In this document: positions 1-6,934 of the stretch, piece after piece | Position numbering within the stretch: position 1 is the stretch's first letter | Layout: each line of letters opens with the position of its first letter | NCBI GenBank assembly: GCA_007126175.1 | Contig: SLBU01000185.1 | Span: forward strand, 1 to 13,233 | DNA from: Kiritimatiellia bacterium | GTDB lineage: Bacteria > Verrucomicrobiota > Kiritimatiellia > UBA8416 | Length of the DNA stretch: 13,233 bases | Direction of reading: 5' to 3' | Program-made: the position numbers and the translations under genes | The notes under the pieces: generated by a model | What the model was told of the DNA's origin: nothing | Databases searched by the model: none | The model's input: the letters and a program-made list of their open reading frames with translations, nothing else

Positions 1-141
1 CCCACTGCTGAGGGGTGGATCTGGCAGGAGGAATCGGGGCAGGCAGCAAGTATACGCCTTGCGCTGCGGGTATTGGAACGCGACGCTGCCGCGCAGTTTG
101 TGCCATTGCTGCTTGAAGTGGCACAGGAGGTGCAACCATGA
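1..141 (+). CDS. C-terminal fragment of a probable DUF3450 protein (partial, 5' end outside window)
   Basis: Frame 1 is open from the first base to a TGA at 139-141, giving 46 residues with the stretch WIWQEESGQAASIRLALR and an end rich in Leu, Ala and Val. The stop overlaps the next gene's start (ATGA, 138-141), so this is the upstream member of the same operon. DUF3450 proteins are periplasmic coiled-coil proteins normally encoded just before a coiled-coil ExbB, a second ExbB, ExbD and TonB, which is exactly what follows. Their C-termini typically have an aromatic strand, a basic/hydrophobic helix of the 'RQALRVA' kind and a short hydrophobic end, which resembles what is seen. That the frame is coding is well supported by the overlap. 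The family name rests mainly on position and a weak C-terminal resemblance. Confidence 0.6.
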   Translation, partial: PTAEGWIWQEESGQAASIRLALRVLERDAAAQFVPLLLEVAQEVQP

Positions 142-1535
142 GGAAGCAAATCTTGGTTCGTGTGTTTTGGCTAGCGACCACGCTGCCGGTCTTGGCGATT
201 GCCGACGGCATGGTACTTACCCAGGCAGTTGAGGCATTACAGGCAGATATCCAGCGCGATACGGCCGCGCTGCTTACATTGCGGGCCGAGATCGAGGCTG
301 CGCGTGAGCCCTTGGCCCGGCAACTTGCGGCGTTACAGGAGGAAGCCGCCAAGCTACGGGCAGAAACCGAGCGTGTACAGCGCTTGCGGCAACAAGGCGA
401 GCAGGAGCAGGCGCGGTTACGGGAACGCGCTGCGTCTGCGCGTGAATCCTTCCAATTTGCGGAAACCTTGTTAACCGAATATGCGCGTTCTCTGGACACG
501 CGTAGCGGTGTTGCGGAGGCGGCCCTGCTGGGCGAGGTTGTGGGGCCGATTCGGGATCAGTTGGCCGCGAGCGATGTGGTGGGCTTTGCCGCGTTGGCGG
601 AAGAACTCCTGGAACACGCCGAAAGCTGGAATCGCTCGCGGCTCGGGGGACATCGCATCGCCGGGGTGGCGTTAGATGCTGACGGCATCGCGCGCACCGG
701 AACCTTTGGTATCCTTGGTCCGATTGCCTTTTTTCGTGCAGACGAGGTGGATCTTGGAGGGGTGGCAGTACCGCGCTTGGGTCGATTGGAGCCTGGCGTG
801 TATCGGTTTGAGGGAGATGACCACGCGGCTTTGCAGCGGCTATTTGGCGGGGCACGCGTACGGGTGCCGACGGACGTAACTGGTGGGGATGCGATTCGCA
901 TGGAGCAGAGCCGGGTGCATGTGATTGAACGTTTGCGCAAGGGGGGCTTGGTGATGATTCCCCTGCTGGCTACAGGAGGCATTGCTCTACTGCTGGCGGT
1001 TTGGAAAGCGATGGGCTTGTTCCGTTTACATCGTGCCGTGAACGTGGATATCGGGCAAATCCCTGTGTTGCTCAAGCAGGATGATGTGGTCCATGCGAAG
1101 GAACTGGCAGACGGGATGAAGGGCCCGCTGGGCGATATAGTACAAGAGACGATTGTGCATCGCGCCGTGGCACGCGAACATCTCGAAGAGATCTTGCATG
1201 AGCATGTGGTAAATGTTCTGCCACAGGCTGAGCGCCATTTGGGCACGTTGGCGGTGCTTGGCGGCGTTGCACCTCTGTTGGGGTTGCTTGGTACGGTGAC
1301 GGGCATGATCCATACCTTCCAATTGGTAACCTTGTTTGGTTCCGGGGATGCGCGCATGTTATCGGGGGGGATTTCCGAGGCGTTGATCACGACCGAGACA
1401 GGCCTGATGATTGCGGTACCGGTTCTGCTGGTACAGGCGTTTCTCTCGCGCAGTGCACGCGCAGTGGTGGCAACGCTGGAACGACAGGCCTTGGGGCTGG
1501 TCAACCATCTGCACGCACGGGGGAAGTCTGTATGA
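138..1535 (+). CDS. MotA/TolQ/ExbB-family proton channel protein with N-terminal periplasmic coiled coil (TtpC-like)
   Basis: This 465-residue inner-membrane protein combines a periplasmic arm with an ExbB-type channel domain. Residues 1-23 form a signal peptide ending near ALAIADG. Residues about 28-105 are a long Glu/Arg/Gln/Ala-rich coiled coil, followed by a soluble region to about 265. A first membrane helix lies at about 269-291 (LVMIPLLATGGIALLLAVW). The MotA/TolQ/ExbB core has helices at about 366-392 (GGVAPLLGLLGTVTGMI) and 415-437, with the family signature GGISEALITTETGL at 410-423. Plain ExbB is about 215-245 residues, so half of this protein is extra. In Vibrio, TtpC proteins of this build are required for the TonB2 system. 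A strong Shine-Dalgarno AGGAGG at 125-130, seven bases before ATG 138, fixes the start. The 3' end overlaps the next gene by four bases. The G run at 1364-1370 lies in the conserved GG motif. Confidence 0.9.
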   Translation: MRKQILVRVFWLATTLPVLAIADGMVLTQAVEALQADIQRDTAALLTLRAEIEAAREPLARQLAALQEEAAKLRAETERVQRLRQQGEQEQARLRERAASARESFQFAETLLTEYARSLDTRSGVAEAALLGEVVGPIRDQLAASDVVGFAALAEELLEHAESWNRSRLGGHRIAGVALDADGIARTGTFGILGPIAFFRADEVDLGGVAVPRLGRLEPGVYRFEGDDHAALQRLFGGARVRVPTDVTGGDAIRMEQSRVHVIERLRKGGLVMIPLLATGGIALLLAVWKAMGLFRLHRAVNVDIGQIPVLLKQDDVVHAKELADGMKGPLGDIVQETIVHRAVAREHLEEILHEHVVNVLPQAERHLGTLAVLGGVAPLLGLLGTVTGMIHTFQLVTLFGSGDARMLSGGISEALITTETGLMIAVPVLLVQAFLSRSARAVVATLERQALGLVNHLHARGKSV

Positions 1536-2176
1536 CGGGGGTAGAGCACGTTTGGCGCTATTGGGTATCGGGTGGGGGGGTGCTGCTGCCGCTGGCAGCG
1601 GTGAGTTTCTGTATCCTGTTGCTTGTCGTACGGACGCAGCTTGTTACGCGGCGTTTGTTGCAGGAGGGGCGCGTATTGCAAGCCTGGCTTCGCGATCGGG
1701 TCGAGCCCATGGATATTGGTACCTTACAGAATGTGCTGCCTCGCAATGATTTTGCAACCGTATTTTTGCGTGCCTTGCTGCACATTGCGGAGACGGGGAG
1801 ATCCCCGATGGAGACGCTGGAGGTGTGTGAATCGGTGGCCATGCAATGTGTTCGGAAGGATATGGTTATGCTGGCAGCACTGACGGCAGCGGCTCCCTTG
1901 CTCGGTTTGCTTGGTACGGTCGGTGGCATGATTGCGACCTTTGAGGCGGTATCGGCGGTATCCGGCCAAACCGGCACACGCGTCGCTGGCGGGATTAGCC
2001 AGGCATTGATTACTACGCAATTCGGTTTGGTTGTGGCCATGCCCGGGGTTTTTGGCATGGCGCATTTGCGCCAGGCCACACGGGATGTGCAGTTGTTGCT
2101 GGGCGACTGCCGGGCGCATCTGGTCGCGCTACTCGGGGGGCTGCCGCAGTCCGATCCCTTGAGGAGTGCAGCATGA
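1532..2176 (+). CDS. exbB: ExbB/TolQ-type biopolymer transport protein
   Basis: This 214-residue protein has the normal ExbB size and three membrane helices at about 14-34, 112-136 and 156-178. The last two carry the family signatures AAPLLGLLGTVGGMIATF and AGGISQALITTQFGL. ExbB forms a pentamer around ExbD helices and couples the proton-motive force to TonB. It is the second ExbB-type gene in the operon, and the sequence between helices 1 and 2 is the cytoplasmic loop. It starts at ATG 1532 inside ATGA, overlapping the previous stop, with a GGGGGAAG ribosome site at 1519-1526, and overlaps exbD by the same four-base pattern. A run of seven G (1574-1580) lies in codons for the first helix. 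The alternative label TolQ is less likely because the downstream partner is a TonB rather than TolA. Confidence 0.93.
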   Translation: MTGVEHVWRYWVSGGGVLLPLAAVSFCILLLVVRTQLVTRRLLQEGRVLQAWLRDRVEPMDIGTLQNVLPRNDFATVFLRALLHIAETGRSPMETLEVCESVAMQCVRKDMVMLAALTAAAPLLGLLGTVGGMIATFEAVSAVSGQTGTRVAGGISQALITTQFGLVVAMPGVFGMAHLRQATRDVQLLLGDCRAHLVALLGGLPQSDPLRSAA

Positions 2177-2577
2177 AACGGGTGCAGTGGGATACGGAAT
2201 TGGCCAAGGGCGTGGATATCAATATGTCCCCGTTGATTGATTGTGTTTTCCTGTTGTTGATTTTTTTCATTGTGACGACGGTATTTGTGGAAGAGGCCGG
2301 TGTGGAGGTGCAGAAACCCCAGGCGACCAGTGCGGTTGATCTGGATCGCAATAGCATCCAGATTGCGGTAACGGCGGATGGGCGTGTGGTGTATGGTGGA
2401 CGGGAGATTGGCGTTGGTGGTGTGCGCGGCGTGGTTGCGCGACACTTGCGCGAACGCGAAGTGCCGGTGATTATCCTCGCTGATGCCGATGCGCGCACGG
2501 CTCCGGTTGTAGATGTAATTGATGAGTGCCGATTGGCGGGCGCACGACAGGTGAGCATAGCCGCTACGCGGGATTGA
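2173..2577 (+). CDS. exbD: ExbD/TolR-type biopolymer transport protein
   Basis: This 134-residue protein has one membrane helix near the N-terminus (about 19-38) and a periplasmic ExbD/TolR domain. The motif NMSPLIDCVFLLLIFFIV contains Asp23, which corresponds to the essential proton-path aspartate of ExbD (Asp25 in E. coli). The rest, including IQIAVTADGRVVYGGREI and VIILADADARTAPVVDVID, follows the usual fold: an 'I.I..DG.V...G' strand pair, then a 'V.I.AD....Y..VV.V.D' helix region. The start at ATG 2173 is supported by GAGGAG at 2161-2166 and the ATGA overlap with exbB. It is predicted to sit inside the pore made by the neighbouring ExbB proteins. Length and motifs look complete. Confidence 0.94.
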   Translation: MKRVQWDTELAKGVDINMSPLIDCVFLLLIFFIVTTVFVEEAGVEVQKPQATSAVDLDRNSIQIAVTADGRVVYGGREIGVGGVRGVVARHLREREVPVIILADADARTAPVVDVIDECRLAGARQVSIAATRD

Positions 2578-2580
2578 GCT

Positions 2581-3255
2581 ATGGTGAAAGCACCGAATCC
2601 GAAAACGATGGAAAAGGCCTATGCGCCGACATGGAGTTGGCGTGCAGTCGGTACCGCTGCTGCGGTGACCATTTTGCTGTATGTCGGGCTTCCGTATTTG
2701 GAACGCCTATCGACACCGGCGCGTCCCGCTTTGGATATTCGCCCTGTGACCACTGTGGTGCCACCGGTTCCATTGCAGCCCCCCCCGGAGCCGCGTCCCC
2801 CTGAAAGCACCGAGCGGCGGCAGGCACCGGCATTGCAGGCCCCGCCTCGCTCTCTCGTTCTGCCCCCGGCGAGTCTGAGCCTGCAAGTCGGGGTGGGGGA
2901 GATTGCCGGCGATTTCCGTTGGGGCTTTCGCCTGGACGATTTTGGCGGCGAGGTGGAGACCTTGGTTTTTGCATTAGGGGAGTTGGATGAGCCGCCGCGT
3001 CCGATTGTGCAGCTACGTCCCCAGTATCCGCCCCAGGCGCGGCTTCGACAACAGGAAGGCTTTGTGACGGTAGAATTCATTGTAAATGCGGATGGTGCCG
3101 TAGAGGATCCCATCGTGATGGAAGCCACCCCGCCGGATCTATTTGATCAGGCGGCCTTGCGTGCAGTGGCGCGCTGGCGGTTTTCGCCGGGGATACGCGA
3201 GGGGGCCGCCGTGGCCGTGCGCGTGCGGCAACGGGTGGAGTTCCGCTTGCAGTAG
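2581..3255 (+). CDS. tonB: TonB energy transducer
   Basis: This 224-residue protein spans the periplasm and passes energy from the ExbB-ExbD motor to outer-membrane receptors. A short cytoplasmic N-terminus is followed by one membrane helix at about 22-40 (AVGTAAAVTILLYVGLPYL) and a proline-rich linker at about 45-100. A TonB C-terminal domain fills about 137-224, with LRPQYPPQARLRQQEGFVTV, a 'V...G.V.D..V..A.P...FD.AAL.A...WRF.P' pattern and a final beta strand. The segment GELDEPPRPIVQL before the domain resembles TonB proteins of other TtpC-type operons. The gene starts three bases after exbD with only a weak ribosome site, so translation is probably coupled. It ends in tandem stops (TAG TGA at 3253-3258). 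Eight consecutive C (2779-2786) encode part of the proline linker and could be prone to slippage. No TonB-dependent receptor lies in the window. Confidence 0.93.
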   Translation: MVKAPNPKTMEKAYAPTWSWRAVGTAAAVTILLYVGLPYLERLSTPARPALDIRPVTTVVPPVPLQPPPEPRPPESTERRQAPALQAPPRSLVLPPASLSLQVGVGEIAGDFRWGFRLDDFGGEVETLVFALGELDEPPRPIVQLRPQYPPQARLRQQEGFVTVEFIVNADGAVEDPIVMEATPPDLFDQAALRAVARWRFSPGIREGAAVAVRVRQRVEFRLQ

Positions 3256-3291
3256 TGAGTAACGTTTGTAGCGGGTAAAGAAGGGAAATAT

Positions 3292-4554
3292 ATGCGCACG
3301 GGACGATGTTGGATGGTTGTGGGATGGTTGTTCTGGGGCGGGTTGGCGACTGCGTCGGGACCGCCTTTTGAGCCGGAGGTATCGGCGGCGGACCGTCGCT
3401 TATTGCAGGCGGCCTTTGCGGTGGGGCAGACCAATGTCGTGGCAGCGGCGGAGATGCTGGAGACGGGCACCCGGCGCAGTGCGGCGGTAGCTTTTGCCGC
3501 CGGAAATTTTTATTTCCAGGCAGAGGAGTATACTTCGGCGCAGCGATCCTATGAGGAGGCGATTGCGGTGCTGCCTCGCTTTCGCGCGGCCAAGGCCAAT
3601 CTGGGTCGGATTTATCTATTACGGGATGATGCGGCAGGCACCATTGGGTTGTATCAGGAACTTGTTGCGGATGGGCAAGCCGATGCTGATCTGTATGTGC
3701 TTTTAGGGCATGCGTTGCAGATGCAGGGGCGTGCGGTGTCTGCCGAAACGGCCTTTCGCAATGCGTTATTGTTGCAGCCGGACCTTTACGAAGCGCTAAC
3801 GGGTTTAACGCAAGCGCTGTTTATGCAGGAGCGCTATCAGGAGGCCCTTTCACTGACACGGGAAGTTCTGGCGCTGCAACCGGAGAATCAAGATGTGTGG
3901 CGCCTGCGGGCTAACGCGTTTCTGCTACTGGAGCGTCATGCGCAAGCCATCCGTTCGCTCGAGACTGCGCGACGGTTGGGGCTGGCCGACGCCGACATGC
4001 TGGCGCTACAAGGGGATTTGCTGCTGCATGCGAGCCAACCGGTGGATGCCTTGGATGCCTATCAGGCTGCTTTTGCGGGTGCACCTGCTTCGCCCGAGCG
4101 TGTTGTGCGTGCCATCGATGGTTTCTTGCTGCTGGATGATCTTGACGGGGCGCAGGCGATGCTGGCCGATGTCGACATGCAGGCTTGGTCCGATGCGGAG
4201 CGAGCGGCGCTGCTTCGATTGCAGGGGCAGTTACATTGGCAGCAGGAGCATGTTGGAAGGGCGGAGACGCTTTTGCAGGAAGCGTTGCAACTGAACCCGT
4301 TGGATGGGCGCGCCTTGTTGTTGCTGGCTACGATCGCGGAGGCAAGCGGCCAGGCCGAAAGAGCGTTGTTATACAGTGAGCGGGCCGCGCGGATCTCGGG
4401 GTACGAGGTAGAGGCACTCGTTCAACAAGCCCAGATCGAAGTCGGGCGCCAGCGCTATGCACGAGCGATCAGGTTATTGGAAGATGCGCAGACGCGTCGT
4501 GCACAACCGCATGTGGCCCGTTATCTGGAACAGCTACGAAAAATGCAGATGTAA
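3292..4554 (+). CDS. Secreted tetratricopeptide-repeat protein of the TonB operon
   Basis: This 420-residue protein has a signal peptide at 1-22 (MRTGRCWMVVGWLFWGGLAT, then ASG) with no further membrane helix, so it is predicted to be periplasmic. It consists almost wholly of TPR-type helical hairpins. Repeats can be placed at about 65-96, 99-130, 132-165, 167-198, 201-232, 235-264, 306-337, 340-371 and 374-404. They show the usual small residue/Leu/Tyr pattern and Pro near repeat ends, as in AETAFRNALLLQPDLYEAL. TPR proteins bind other proteins rather than act as enzymes. A TPR gene commonly ends DUF3450-TtpC-ExbB-ExbD-TonB operons, so it probably scaffolds this system, although its partner cannot be told from sequence. 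The ATG at 3292 follows AAGAAGGGA at about 3279-3287, and the gap from tonB is only 36 bases with no terminator seen. Confidence 0.88.
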   Translation: MRTGRCWMVVGWLFWGGLATASGPPFEPEVSAADRRLLQAAFAVGQTNVVAAAEMLETGTRRSAAVAFAAGNFYFQAEEYTSAQRSYEEAIAVLPRFRAAKANLGRIYLLRDDAAGTIGLYQELVADGQADADLYVLLGHALQMQGRAVSAETAFRNALLLQPDLYEALTGLTQALFMQERYQEALSLTREVLALQPENQDVWRLRANAFLLLERHAQAIRSLETARRLGLADADMLALQGDLLLHASQPVDALDAYQAAFAGAPASPERVVRAIDGFLLLDDLDGAQAMLADVDMQAWSDAERAALLRLQGQLHWQQEHVGRAETLLQEALQLNPLDGRALLLLATIAEASGQAERALLYSERAARISGYEVEALVQQAQIEVGRQRYARAIRLLEDAQTRRAQPHVARYLEQLRKMQM

Positions 4555-4559
4555 TTCTG

Positions 4560-4588
4560 TTGACATTCGTTGTCGCATGGCGTAGATT
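4560..4588 (+). promoter_or_regulatory. Predicted sigma-70-type promoter for coaE-rho
   Basis: A perfect -35 box TTGACA (4560-4565) is followed after exactly 17 bases by TAGATT (4583-4588), which matches the -10 consensus at four of six positions. It starts six bases after the TPR gene's stop and points at coaE. This implies an untranslated leader of about 125 bases before ATG 4721. The match is by eye only. Confidence 0.5.
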
Positions 4589-4635
4589 TGCACCCATCTT
4601 GCTCTTACAAGCAGGATTCATCACAATCACAACAC

Positions 4636-4655
4636 AGTCAACATGGCTGTTGATT
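4636..4655 (+). other. Small hairpin in the coaE leader covering an in-frame upstream ATG
   Basis: TCAACA (4638-4643) and TGTTGA (4648-4653) are perfect inverted arms around a TGGC loop. In RNA they can extend by a G-U and an A-U pair (4636-4655). The stem and loop include the ATG at 4643, which is in frame with coaE 26 codons before the likely start. The rest of the stretch 4589-4720 shows no ribosome site and no gene. The stem is short and may be chance. Confidence 0.3.
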
Positions 4656-4720
4656 CCCTGCATGTATTCCAAACGTTGTCGGATCTCTTGCATGGTTATT
4701 TTATCGTTTATTGGTGTGGC

Positions 4721-5317
4721 ATGATTTGCATTGCTGTTACGGGAGGCATTGCGTGCGGTAAGAGTCTTGCCGGTTCCTATCTTGCGTCGGTGGGCTGGGC
4801 TGTCTGCGAGGCAGATCAGGTTGCGCATGCGTTGTATGTGCCCGGTGGGCCTGCATACGACCAGGTACGTGCTCTTGCGGGGGAAGATGCTGTTCGGACG
4901 GACGGCACGATTGACCGTCAGAAATTGGCACAAAAAGTGTTCGCGGCGCCAGCTTTGCTGGAGGCATTGAATGCGACGTTGCACCCTTTCGTCAAACAGG
5001 AGCTGGCGAAATGGTTACAAGCATGCGAGCAGCAAGGGTTCTCGGGGGCGGCGACGATCGTGCCGCTGTTATTCGAGGCGGGGATGCAAGCCGGCTGGGA
5101 TGCTGTGGTGTGTATTGGGTGCCGTGCCGCGGTGCAGCGCCAACGGCTTGCCGCGCGTGGTTTGAACGCGTCTGAGATCGACAGGCGCATCGACGCGCAA
5201 TGGCCGATCGAGCAAAAGATGGCAGCGGCGGATTTTGCGATATGGAATGATGGCAGCCAGCAGGATCTGCAGGGTGCCCTGGATGATGTAGTGGGAAGGG
5301 TATCAGAGAGGAAGTAG
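4721..5317 (+). CDS. coaE: Dephospho-CoA kinase
   Basis: This enzyme phosphorylates the ribose 3'-OH of dephospho-CoA with ATP, the last step of coenzyme A synthesis in the cytoplasm. From ATG 4721 the product is 198 residues, the usual family size. It opens with the P-loop [15 protein letters not shown] (Walker A 8-15). Other family motifs are an Asp at about 32 (CEADQVAH), VPLLFEAG, and a C-terminal ID.Q...E.K...ADF.I.NDG pattern. An in-frame ATG at 4643 would add 26 residues (AVDSLHVFQTLSDLL...) before the P-loop that match nothing in the family. Neither start has a clear Shine-Dalgarno, so 4721 was chosen because the P-loop normally lies at the very N-terminus. rho begins two bases after the stop, so the two are almost certainly co-transcribed. 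As I recall, coaE-rho adjacency also occurs in Chlamydia. Confidence 0.93.
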   Translation: MICIAVTGGIACGKSLAGSYLASVGWAVCEADQVAHALYVPGGPAYDQVRALAGEDAVRTDGTIDRQKLAQKVFAAPALLEALNATLHPFVKQELAKWLQACEQQGFSGAATIVPLLFEAGMQAGWDAVVCIGCRAAVQRQRLAARGLNASEIDRRIDAQWPIEQKMAAADFAIWNDGSQQDLQGALDDVVGRVSERK

Positions 5318-5319
5318 TT

Positions 5320-6822
5320 ATGGATGAAGCAGTGGCACAGCAAAATAGTAGTGGAGCTGGCGAACACAACAATCGGGGCGGGCCATCGAGTCAGCGTTCC
5401 AATAATCATGGTGGGAGTTCATCTCATGGTGGGGGCGGCAAGAAACGTGGTCGTGGACGCAACCGTAACAAGAAACCCAACATGGATATGTATGATGGAG
5501 GAAATCGTGAACCTGTCGTGCGGCTGGATGAGAATGGTGCGCCGTTGACGCCGCCTGAAGGAATTCCTATTGAGCTGAGCCTGAGCGCCTTGCAGACCAG
5601 TCCGGTGCCGGCCTTATTGGAAATGGCCGATCGCTTCGAACTCAAGGAATTGGGGGCGCTACGTAAATCCGAGTTGATTTTTGAAATTCTCAAGGCCCAT
5701 GTAGAGCGTAATGGCGTGGTCATGACAGATGGTGTGCTGGAAGTGCTGCCGGATGGTTTCGGGTTCCTGCGCAGCGCTTGTAACAACTACCTGCCCTGTC
5801 CTGAGGATATCTATGTTTCACCGTCCCAGATCCGTCGCTTTGCTTTGCGGGTGGGTGCCTATGTGGAAGGGCAGATTCGCGAGCCGAAGGAGAAGGAGCG
5901 TTTTTTTGCGTTACAGCGTGTGGATAAGGTCAATGGCGGGGATCCGAAGCAAGTGCGCACGAATGTGCCATTTGAGAATCTGACGCCCCTGTTTCCCGAC
6001 AAGCGCTTACAGTTGGAGAGCGATCCGAAGAATCTGTCGATGCGGATTATGGATATATTTACACCGATTGGCAAAGGGCAACGCGGTTTGATCGTGGCGG
6101 CCCCTCGGACGGGCAAGACGGTTCTGATGCAACAGATCGCCAACAGCATCTCGGAGAATCATCCGGAGGCGCATTTGATTATTTTGTTGATTGACGAACG
6201 TCCTGAAGAGGTCACGGATATGATTCGCAACACCAAGGCGCAAGTGTTATCCTCGACGTTTGATGAAGAGCCATCGCGCCATATTCAAGTTGCCGAGCTG
6301 GTGATTGAGATGTCCAAGCGGATGGTAGAGTATGGGAAGGATGTGGTGGTCCTGCTCGACAGCATTACGCGATTGGCGCGGGCCTATAACACCGTGCAGC
6401 CGCATAGTGGCAAGATTCTCAGTGGTGGTGTGGATGCCAATGCCTTGAGCAAGCCGAAGCGCTTCTTTGGGGCGGCCCGCAACACAGAGGATGGTGGTAG
6501 TCTCACGATTATCGCGACTGCCTTGGTTGAAACCGGTAGCCGGATGGATGAGGTCATTTTCGAGGAGTTCAAGGGTACGGGGAATATGGAATTGTGTTTG
6601 GATCGGTCGATCAGTGACAAGCGCATTTTCCCAGCTATCAATATTGACAAATCGGGCACACGCAAGGAGGAGTTGCTGCTGCATCCGGATGAGTTGAGCC
6701 GAGTGTGGATTTTACGTCGGGCGATTAATGGTGTCCCCCCTGTGGAGGCGATGGAAATGATTCTGAATCGCCTGAAAAAGACCGGCAGCAATGCTGAGTT
6801 TCTGATGTCGATGAAAGAGTAA
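5320..6822 (+). CDS. rho: Transcription termination factor Rho with N-terminal low-complexity extension
   Basis: Rho is a hexameric RNA-dependent ATPase that moves along nascent RNA and ends transcription. The protein is 500 residues, against about 420 in E. coli. Residues 1-84 are an extra disordered region, Gly/Ser/Asn/His-rich (about 9-40) and then Lys/Arg-rich (41-52). The Rho N-terminal helical domain follows (about 85-125, [19 protein letters not shown]), then the cold-shock-like RNA-binding domain (about 138-198, [12 protein letters not shown]) and the ATPase domain. Walker A is APRTGKT (261-267). The catalytic region is [11 protein letters not shown] (291-301) and Walker B is [10 protein letters not shown] (Asp347). 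The secondary RNA loop [11 protein letters not shown] (378-388) and the SGTRKEELL motif (445-453) are intact. The usual Pro-Pro-Lys-Ala before GKT is replaced by Ala-Pro-Arg-Thr, within the region bound by bicyclomycin in E. coli Rho. The ribosome site GAGAGGAAG (5306-5314) lies inside the end of coaE. Confidence 0.97.
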   Translation: MDEAVAQQNSSGAGEHNNRGGPSSQRSNNHGGSSSHGGGGKKRGRGRNRNKKPNMDMYDGGNREPVVRLDENGAPLTPPEGIPIELSLSALQTSPVPALLEMADRFELKELGALRKSELIFEILKAHVERNGVVMTDGVLEVLPDGFGFLRSACNNYLPCPEDIYVSPSQIRRFALRVGAYVEGQIREPKEKERFFALQRVDKVNGGDPKQVRTNVPFENLTPLFPDKRLQLESDPKNLSMRIMDIFTPIGKGQRGLIVAAPRTGKTVLMQQIANSISENHPEAHLIILLIDERPEEVTDMIRNTKAQVLSSTFDEEPSRHIQVAELVIEMSKRMVEYGKDVVVLLDSITRLARAYNTVQPHSGKILSGGVDANALSKPKRFFGAARNTEDGGSLTIIATALVETGSRMDEVIFEEFKGTGNMELCLDRSISDKRIFPAINIDKSGTRKEELLLHPDELSRVWILRRAINGVPPVEAMEMILNRLKKTGSNAEFLMSMKE

Positions 6823-6829
6823 TGGGGTT

Positions 6830-6859
6830 TTGCGATTTACAGCGGTTTGTTAGTATATT
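6830..6859 (+). promoter_or_regulatory. Possible promoter for tig-clpP-clpX
   Basis: TTGCGA (6830-6835, four of six matches to a -35 box) is separated by 18 bases from TATATT (6854-6859, five of six matches to a -10 box). It lies just after the rho stop codon and about 75 bases before tig. No rho-independent terminator is visible between rho and tig, so read-through from rho is also possible. Confidence 0.35.
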
Positions 6860-6934
6860 ACAAACAGCACTTCCTGTGTGCGTAGCAACGCGGACCAGAA
6901 TGGGTGTTGTGTTATCGTTTTGAGAGGATTTTGC

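Noticed and set aside
557..1681. Long minus-strand open frame (374 codons) opposite the first ExbB-type gene
   Set aside because: Composition is Ser/Arg/Pro/Thr-rich without domain character, and it lies antisense to a well-supported gene with signal peptide, coiled coil and ExbB motifs.
1558..2445. Minus-strand open frame (295 codons) opposite exbB and exbD
   Set aside because: It crosses two conserved genes and has no recognisable motif or ribosome site.
4591..4720. Riboswitch or small RNA in the coaE leader
   Set aside because: Only one six-pair hairpin is visible, and no known riboswitch core could be recognised by eye.
6846..6864. TTTGT...ACAAA inverted repeat after rho as a terminator
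   Set aside because: The stem is only five AT-rich pairs with a mismatched interior and no T-run after it, and it overlaps the promoter candidate for tig.
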